Below the pieces are notes generated by a model. That model was not told the DNA's origin and made no database searches. It was given only the letters and a program-made list of their open reading frames with translations. From Puccinellia tenuiflora (lineage: Eukaryota > Streptophyta > Magnoliopsida > Poales > Poaceae), in NCBI GenBank assembly GCA_012064385.1, contig QRDG01001970.1:262042-326041 (forward strand): DNA of 64,000 bases, written 5' to 3'. Below, piece after piece: positions 56,757 to 64,000 of this stretch. A program made the translations under genes and the position numbers. Every line of letters begins with the position of its first letter. The stretch's first letter is position 1.

Positions 56757-58771
56757 AGGACTGCCTGTAGGAAACCCGTTCTACTGGTCGATGTCGGGTC
56801 TAGTGTTCGTGAAAAACTATTTTAACCTAAAAAGGAGTTGTGAAAACCATCTTAGGATTCTTTTTACTGCTCATCCAACTCGATCTACTCTGAGTTATCT
56901 TACCTCTATTTGATTTAACGATGCTTCTACTTGTCTGCAAAATCCAAATCTTTAGGATCACGGGGTTGGGTTCTATCTTTAGTTGCCGGTTAACTTTGCT
57001 CGTCTGCCAATTCTAAAGCCCGAAGAAAGGAAGTGTTGCGGATCGTCAAGAAATTCCCTTGCTTTAGCCCAAGATCTTGAACCGAAGGTCCCGGATTGTG
57101 CTAGGGCTCTGGTGTAATGATTTATGAGGGTTGTCACCCATGTGAGCATTATGCTATTCGTGAGTCCTAGTGCATGAAGCTGATCTTTAACCCAAGATCT
57201 TTCCATCGAATCCTAATATTAGTGGTCAAACCCTACATCAGGTTGGCAAAATTGAAGTTAGTCTTCAAACTCGAGGTTGCAGCCGTAATTGTTTTCCTCA
57301 CCCATGCTCTTCCCTGTCCCTAGCTTTAGCTAAACTCTCTGTCAGGTAACCATATGAATCCTGGCGGGATTGCTCTTAGCGAGTGGTCCATCAATATTTG
57401 GGATTCCTCCACTAATACCCGTCCAGGAAACCCTTTCGGCACTAGTTGTCGGAAGAGTGCTAACAAGGGCTTCTGCATTATCTTGATATTGTTGCTAGCC
57501 CATTTTCTTACTCTTAATCTGTTGTCTGACATTTATCTGTCTGTTGACAGTCAAATTTATCGTCCATTGGGTTGTTCTGATGCATGTGATCCTTGTGGTC
57601 AGTCAAGGCATTCCACTTTGGGATGTCAGGAGAAACAAACCCCGGTACCTTGTCCCTTTCTCGGACCAGGTCAAAGTATTGTAATCCGCAGAATAAGAGG
57701 CTTGTCTAGCTTTTGTTCTGTTCAACCTTGGAGTGTCACACTCTTTCATATCAAGAGGTCGTGCTTAGTCTCATGACATACTTGATGAAGTGATGCTCTT
57801 ACCCTTCCTTATCCATCTACCTCCGAGCTACTCGGGCTCTAAATGTTGAGGATGCATATCGTTGTGGTAATCGGATATTCTTAGCAAATGATATTGCTTT
57901 GACATCCAAGGACAGTGATGTCATTCTTAGCCTGATTCGTAATCTAATCATCAAGACGAGTTTGACTGTGCTACCAACTCCATTGTTCAGGTGCACACCT
58001 TCGGTCAATAGATTAGATTCGTGTCGAAACTCTAAAGATCACAGCGTTCGCTTGGAAAAGCAAATTTTCCTCTCGCAAACTAGCTAGTGTTCTGGAGCTT
58101 GATGCTGTAGTCAATTCTTGAGATCCTTAACCCTCGTTAACTATTGTAAATCCTCATGTCAAGTCTAGAATATCCGCACGCCTAACCAAATCTTAATCTC
58201 AAGCAGAAATGAAGGTTGGTGTTTCTTAAGAGTATGACATAGACCTTGTGTAAATCCGGCAAGTTTGAGGTTGTGGTTGCCCTACTTAACTGGAAGGTCT
58301 ATTGTGATATCCTCTTGCATTTTGTAAAATCAAACCACTCTCCATGAGGATATTGTGCGACTTATTCTAGAGGTTGCCCTTATGGTCTCTTTGCAATCTT
58401 AAAGGTCCGACCTCCACTTGATGACCTATTGAAGGCTTTTTCGAAGCCTGATAGTGGTATCTAGAACATCGAGGAGAACATTAACGTGGTGTTGCTAAAA
58501 ATGTCTCTCGGTCGTTTCTCCTATCCTCTGCTCGACCTTTGTATGGTCAAGTGGTTCCTAGTTTTCCCCAATGGCTTATGGTCTTGTGCAAAGTTCATAT
58601 TTCCAACCCTTGGAGAGAACTTGTCTGTCCCCTTGAATTATCTTCTGTTTCTCGTCGGCACGTCATGCTTGTTACCTTACTCTCTGCAACAAGGAAGATC
58701 ATCGTGGGATCCAGAAGATCATTGAAGTTAAGGGTTGTCATGTTTCCCTACTCTCCCTCGTCCTACTCTAG
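56757..58771 (+). pseudogene. Decayed interior with a leftover gag zinc knuckle
   Basis: 56757-57540 is leader, homologous to 50435-51371. A plus-strand frame 57354-57776 contains CDPCGQSRHSTLGC at about 57585-57626, which keeps exact CX2CX4HX4C spacing and resembles the knuckle of element C's gag (CFSCGQTGHFSREC). The rest of gag around it is not recognisable, and no RT or integrase motif remains. 57800-58770 shows many stops in all frames. I read this as a gag/pol relic. Confidence 0.55.
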
Positions 58772-58790
58772 GAATCTCGGGGCGAGATTC
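58772..58790 (+). other. Perfect 8-bp hairpin upstream of PPT
   Basis: GAATCTCG-GGG-CGAGATTC has the same stem as at 22046 and 49032, with loop GGG in place of GGA. Confidence 0.85.
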
Positions 58791-58795
58791 TTTTA

Positions 58796-58808
58796 AGGGG
58801 GATAGAAT
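58796..58808 (+). promoter_or_regulatory. Polypurine tract, plus-strand unit
   Basis: AAGGGGGATAGAA sits just before the LTR start TGTAACAGCCCAG. Confidence 0.85.
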
Positions 58809-61800
58809 TGTAACAGCCCAGATTTGGTACCCTAAAATATGGGCCAAATTTTCACATTTTATTTTTATTGCATCATGGCATACATTATTAAATTGCTAAA
58901 TTTAATCAAAGCAACAAATGGAAAACATTAAGGGGAAGCAAAACACTTCCTAAAAATTCCAAACCCAAATGCAATTGCTCAAGTTGGCAAAACAAAATAA
59001 TCTTGAGTTTCCATATTTTTCCAGTAAGTTCCAAGAATGCATTTATAATTATTTGGCAAAGTAAAATTCTTGCCAAACAATTAAATAAATTGGGACTTCA
59101 AAATTGTGTTAAAACAATTCTTAAATTGAAACCAAGTTAAACCTTTCCAAAATTCAAAATATAATTATGGGGAGCTTGCTTATCTTATGATGAGTCTCCA
59201 TGAATATTTTCAATTATTTTGAGAATGTTTAAATACCCCAAGTAAATGGATTTTTGGAATTTATTAAAATTTGCCTTATTTAAAACACTATGAACAAATG
59301 TTATGCAAAACTTTTTATTTTGCAGCACAACTTTTTGAGGAGCTTGTAAATATTATCAGGAGCCTCCCTAAATAATTTCATAATTTTTGAAATTTTTTAA
59401 ATGCCTCAATTAAATGCCAAAATGTGGCTGTTTTGAAAATGAATAAAAACAAGAAAAGAAGAAAACAGTGCCAGGGGTTTTTCGCAAAATGTCTTCTTCC
59501 CTGTTGGACACAGGAGCTTCACTGTGCCGCCATGCCGCCGTCGCCGTGTCGACTCCCCTGCTGCCTCCCCGCACCCTGGCCCCCCTCGTGGATAGGTGAA
59601 GACGCCGTGCTGCTCTCCTCTCCTCCCTCGATCTCCTCTGCTCCCCATGAACCCCAAACCCTAACCCTAATTTTCGGTGCCGAGCTCCTGCTGCCGCCGT
59701 CACGGATGCTGTCGGTTCCGGCCGTCCCAGAGCCAGCCGAAGCCGTCGCCGACTCTGCTCGCCGAGCTGCATCTCCCCGCCGCAGGAATTGGCTCAGGAA
59801 CGCCGCAGTCGCCGTCGCCGACCCGTTCCTTCCCCGCCTCCGGCCGCCGCGTCGAGCAAGCTCGCGTCGCTGTCCGGCCTCCCCCTACCCTCACCGTCTG
59901 CTTCATCTTATCCAGGGTGAGCTCGCGGTGCTTCCCGACCCCTTGTCCCCCTTTATCTCGCTCTGTGCCGTGCCCCCTCCGTGCACCGCCGCCCGCCGCC
60001 GCGGCATGGTCGCCGGCGCGATTCCGGTGACCAAATGGTCCAACCCGCCGCTTCCCCCGACTCCTCTCTGCTCCCTCTAGCTCGTAGGGCAGGTGCCTTC
60101 CTCCAATTCCATCCCAAGCCGACGATTTCGTGATCAACAGGCCGCCTGTTCCCCGATGACGTCATGCTTACGTCGGCCGTTCTTCAGTTTTGCAATTTCA
60201 GTTTTAACAGAGAAGATGGAAATTGCATTTTCTAATAAATGGTAAAACAGAAAAATACAAATGACATACCAAATTGTTCACAATTTCACAACCTATTCAA
60301 ATACTTCACTCACACATGCAAATGAATTTCTGAATTTGAATTTAAAATGTGAAATGCAAATCATCGGTTAATTATTCAAATTTTTGGAAATTCATATCTA
60401 GAGTTTTATATTTCAGAAAATTGCAAATAATATGTTAAGATGCTCAGCCAAATAAGCTCTACCTGTTAGTGCCTTTATTTAAATTTTTGTTAAATTAAAT
60501 TACCTTTAATTGTTAAATATAAAAGGGGTAGATTTAAAGTCCAACTTTGAAAATTCATAACAATTTGAATATTGCTCCAAAAATTACAAATAAGGTACCA
60601 TTTTGTTCAGAGAATTAATATCTACCTGTTAGTTGTAATTGGATGCTAAAATGAATCATTTAATTTGCTGTTATTTAAAATCACTAAAATGGCAGATTAT
60701 TTGTGGAAATTGAAAATTGCATAACTTGAGTTTTAATTATCCAAAAATTATGAATAAGCTCTCAAAATGTTCAGTGAATAATTATCTACAAGTTTATGTC
60801 ATTTGAGGGAATTTTAGATGCAATGTTGGTGCTGTTAAATAAAAATAGTTAAAATGGCAGAATTAATTCAATTATTGAAAATATCCTAAATTGATGAATA
60901 TTAATTCAAAAATTACAAATGATATATCAAATTGATCAGCAACTCAAATGCTATCTAGCTATGTTAGGTTCACAGCAAGTAACCAAATTTTCCTTTGATG
61001 TCANATGGCAGATTTAATTCCAATTTTAGAAAATCCATAACTTGAGTTTGGTTTACTCAAAAATTATGTTTAATAGCACAAAATGTTCAGTAAGTAATGA
61101 ACTACAAGTTTATATCTTTTTTGAGGCTTGTAGATTTAATTTTGGTGCTGTTCTTAAAAATAAATGAAATGGCAGAATTAAATCAAATATTGGAAATGTC
61201 ATAACTTGTTAAATATTAACTTAAAAATTGCAAATGATATACCAAAATGATCAGTGGATTAATATCTATCTAATAATGTCATTTTCATGCATGTAGTCCT
61301 CATATTTCAGTACTGGACATTTTGGATAATTACCTATTTCACTAAGTTATACATGGAGTTCTAACCCGTTAATTGCTATATTTATTTTAGGGGTTCCATT
61401 TAACTTGTGGGACATGCCCAATACCTTTTCAATGCATAATATGACCATATCATAATGATTGTGCATTGCACCTTGTATTCATGTTATTTATTTCGTTTCC
61501 TGTATTGTTTGTGTTTCGATAGATTCAGGAGTCGAGGTTCCACCACAATACCTTGACAACCATCGCGCCCAGTACTATCAGCAAGGCAAGAACTAACCTA
61601 ACCTTCTTGGCATCTAGCATCCTATTGTTTTGCAAACTTATTTTATCCACCAGAATATTGCATGCGATTCAAATGTCTCTTTTGATGAAGAATTAGAGTA
61701 TCCTACAAATGCATGTCTTCCCCGAACCATCACATGCTTGCCCTCCTATGACCATAGGTTTGATGTGTTGGCCGGAGACCAAGATATAATGGATATATTT

Positions 61801-63255
61801 ATATGCTTAGCTATGCTTAGCCATGCTTAGTCGTATGCTAGTTGTGTCCATTGATTAATTCCATATTGATGATGTTGATGGAATGAGTCGGGCGTGGTGG
61901 ATATATGTGATGCTTAATTAAATTGCTAAGAAGGCTGGGATGAGTTGCCATCGGGGATGGTGTTTTGTCTCGTTCCTGCCCCTAGGTGCGAGTTCTTGTC
62001 TTTAGAACCAAGACTAGCGTGCTGCCATTGGTGGGGGTATGGGCTCCTTACTAACTGAATAACTTGTGCGGGCGTATCCAAGGGTCCTCTAGTTTGCTAT
62101 TTCCATTTGCGCGTGTGTGTGTGAGCGGAAAAAGAAATGATGAGGATGGTGGTGTTCAGGACGTGGCGATGGGGCAGGGGCTGAGGCTGGGTAAACTTGC
62201 CCTGTGGCCACAGATGACTCTTTGGATAGTCTCACGCGAGGTAAAGATTTAACCGCGCCTGCTTGCCGGCCTTCCCCGGAAGAGGGCCAACTAGGTGAGC
62301 CGGACGGTACCAATGGGTAAATCAGTACACCCCTGCAGGGTAAATCTTTTCGAAAAGCCGTGTCCGCGGTTATGGAAGACTTGGGAACGGACTACGAGAT
62401 CATAGAGAACATTAACTTAATTGATATGGCGGCTACAGGTTGCATTTCAAAGTGTGATAAAAGGTTCATTTCCTCGAGGGTGATTCGAGGGAGTGCCTTG
62501 GTGGAGACGAGTGATGTTTTGGCTACAAGTAGGTTCGATGAGAACCGAAGATGAAAAGTTTACTCTCTTATCCCCTTTATGAAAATTATTCTGAATAGAC
62601 GATGCCGTGGGTCTTGTTATATCTTTTACAATGGAAATCTAGCTTTATGCAAAATAGCTACATCATACAGCTTTAGAGCCTCCGTCAGCATCGGGCCTAT
62701 ATCGCCCTACTAATTCTTGCGAGTACGTCGTACTCAGCCTTGCTTTGTTGATTATTATTTGTTTCAGAGGAGGACGCCACCGAACTGGAAGGTGGGTTCT
62801 ACATTGACTTCGACGAGTAGTCTGGGGTTCCTAGGTGACAGCTTGGGACGTCTTGGAACAGGCTGGCACGGGATGTTTATCTGTAGGCCTCTTAGGCCAT
62901 ATTTGGATCTTGTTGTTAGACAACTTTAAATTCGCTTCCGCTTGTTGTAATGATGGGTCAGTGACCTCTGATGTGTCATTTGCTATCTTTCTCAATTATA
63001 TGAGTTGAACTATGATATCTTTGTGTCGTAGAGTCTGTGATGTGCCAGTTGTTCCGCAGTCTTGGTCTCTTTGTTATACGTGAAAGCGATGTCCGAGCTT
63101 ATGGCATGATCGAGGTGTTGTGTGCCGATGATGTATTCCGAGCACGCCTGCCAATGTGTTTTAGCCTGGGATTGGTAACCCCAGTAACCCTTAATTGTGT
63201 AGCATGACCGGTTGCACAACGTTTCACTGTATAGCTCTGGGGTCAGGGCGCTACA
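58809..63255 (+). mobile_element. Complete plus-strand LTR (4447 bp)
   Basis: Starts TGTAACAGCCCAG and ends GCGCTACA. Layout: AT-rich to 59450, GC/CpG-rich 59500-60130, very AT-rich with diverged tandem repeats 60210-61300, then the conserved U5 side. Base 61004 is N. Open frames in the CpG-rich part lie on both strands and are not called as genes. Confidence 0.88.
60210..61300 (+). repeat. Diverged tandem repeat of about 160 bp within LTR
   Basis: The markers ATGGCAGA (near 60690, 60855, 61006 and 61170) and 'tgttcag..aat..atctac' recur at 151-165 bp intervals, with weaker copies on either side. Units have strongly diverged and are AT-rich. Confidence 0.6.
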
Positions 63256-63258
63256 AGT

Positions 63259-63270
63259 TGGTATCAGAGC
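63259..63270 (+). promoter_or_regulatory. Primer binding site, second plus-strand unit
   Basis: TGGTATCAGAGC three bases after the end of the complete LTR. It shows that this LTR is followed by another interior rather than by flanking DNA. Confidence 0.93.
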
Positions 63271-64000
63271 AGGACTGCCTGTAGGAAACCCGTTCTACTG
63301 GTCGATGTCGAGTCTAGTGTTCGTGAAAAATTATTTATAACCTAAAAAGGAGTTGTGAAAACCATCTTAGGAGTCTTTTACTCCTTATCCAACTCGCTCT
63401 ATTCTGAGTTATCTTACCTCTATTTGATTTAACGATGCTCCTGCTCGTCTGCAAAATCCAAAACTTTAGGATCACGGGGTTGGGTTCTCTCTTTAGTTAC
63501 TGGTTAACTTTGCTCGTCTGGCAATTCTAAAGCCCGAAGACAAGAATGTTGCGGATCGTCAAGAAATTCCCTTGCTTTAGCCCAAGATCTTGAACCGAAG
63601 GTCCGGATTGTGCTAGGGCTCAGGTGTAATGATTTATGAGGGTGTCACCCATGTGAGCATTATGCTATTCATGAGTCCCGTGCATGAAGCTGATCTTTAA
63701 CCCAGGATCTCTCCGTTGAACCCTGATGTTAATTGACAAACCCTACATCAGGTTGGCAAAATCTGAAGTTAATCCTCGAGCTCGAGCTTGCAGCCGTAAT
63801 TGACTTGCTCAGCAATGCTTTTCTCTGTCACTAACCGTATCTGGACTTTCCGTCATGAAACCATCTGGATCACGACAAGATTGCTCTTAGCAGTTTCCAT
63901 CTAGTTTGTGATTCCTCTATAACACTGTCGTGAAACCCTTTCGCACTAGTTGTTGGAAGAGTGCTAACAAGGGCTTCTACAAATCTCTTGGATGTTGTTA
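63271..64000 (+). other. Leader of the second interior (continues past window)
   Basis: Non-coding and homologous to 56757-57490 with frequent substitutions and small indels. It runs off the right edge before any gag would begin. Confidence 0.75.

Larger units (their letters stand above)
55246..64000 (+). mobile_element. Plus-strand relatives of element C: LTR(partial)-interior-LTR-interior
   Basis: 55246-56741 is the 3' portion of an LTR. Interior 56742-58808, a full LTR 58809-63255 (4447 bp) and a second interior from 63256 follow. Each LTR end is followed by AGT and the PBS TGGTATCAGAGC. Both interiors start with the same leader. LTR ends TGTAACAG and GCTACA, the hairpin, and the leader sequence tie them to element C, but the middle of the LTR is different. 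No intact gag or pol is present. The 5' part of the first LTR is missing where element C ends (55245), so element C probably inserted into it. Confidence 0.85.

Overview
The window is repeat DNA from a large plant genome, almost certainly a grass and probably a cool-season (Pooideae) grass. The evidence is nested Ty3/Gypsy LTR retrotransposons, a large-LTR non-autonomous element, spliced plant-style GT-AG introns, and a roughly 14 kb satellite array. The species assignment is inference. I see no convincing host gene, tRNA or rRNA gene.

Layout. 1-8857 is the right-hand part of a minus-strand Gypsy element of the Tat type (element A). It has an antisense spliced ORF (1-1206), integrase, RT plus two RNase H domains, protease, gag, PBS and 5' LTR (8323-8857). 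8858-9101 is unidentified and ends in an N. 9102-32827 is a second copy of the same family (element B), also on the minus strand. It has a truncated 3' LTR (9102-9438), an antisense gene with its own TATA box and introns (9990-13971), a broken gag-pro-pol, a PBS and a 5' LTR (32292-32827). Element B is split inside integrase by a young non-autonomous retrotransposon at 15543-26753. That insertion has 4.67 kb LTRs, a 1.9 kb interior with one unknown ORF, and a perfect 5-bp target duplication TTTGA.

32828-47571 is a 118-bp satellite array of about 120 monomers, interrupted at 36297-36902 by a 606-bp Helitron-like insertion. The array has three levels: 118-bp monomer, 587-bp pentamer (four 118-bp plus one 115-bp unit), and a roughly 3.0 kb superunit of 26 monomers repeated from 38322, 41313 and 44312.

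47572-55245 is a minus-strand Gypsy element with a 3.86 kb 5' LTR, a gag-only interior (CCHC knuckle and protease start, no RT or integrase) and a 3' LTR cut off by the satellite. 55246-64000 holds plus-strand relatives of it arranged as LTR(partial)-interior-LTR-interior, without usable coding capacity.

How it fits together. No element here is intact. The gag-pro-pol frames of A and B carry nonsense and frameshift lesions. One in-frame UAG between protease and RT is shared by both copies and may be functional readthrough. The order of events is readable: the satellite was present, element B inserted into it, then the large-LTR element inserted into B. LTR pairs differ by about 3-4% for B and about 0.3% over most of the nested element (counts by eye). 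Three ambiguous bases (9101, 37529, 61004) and an indel-rich stretch near 37.4-38.3 kb show the sequence is not fully polished.
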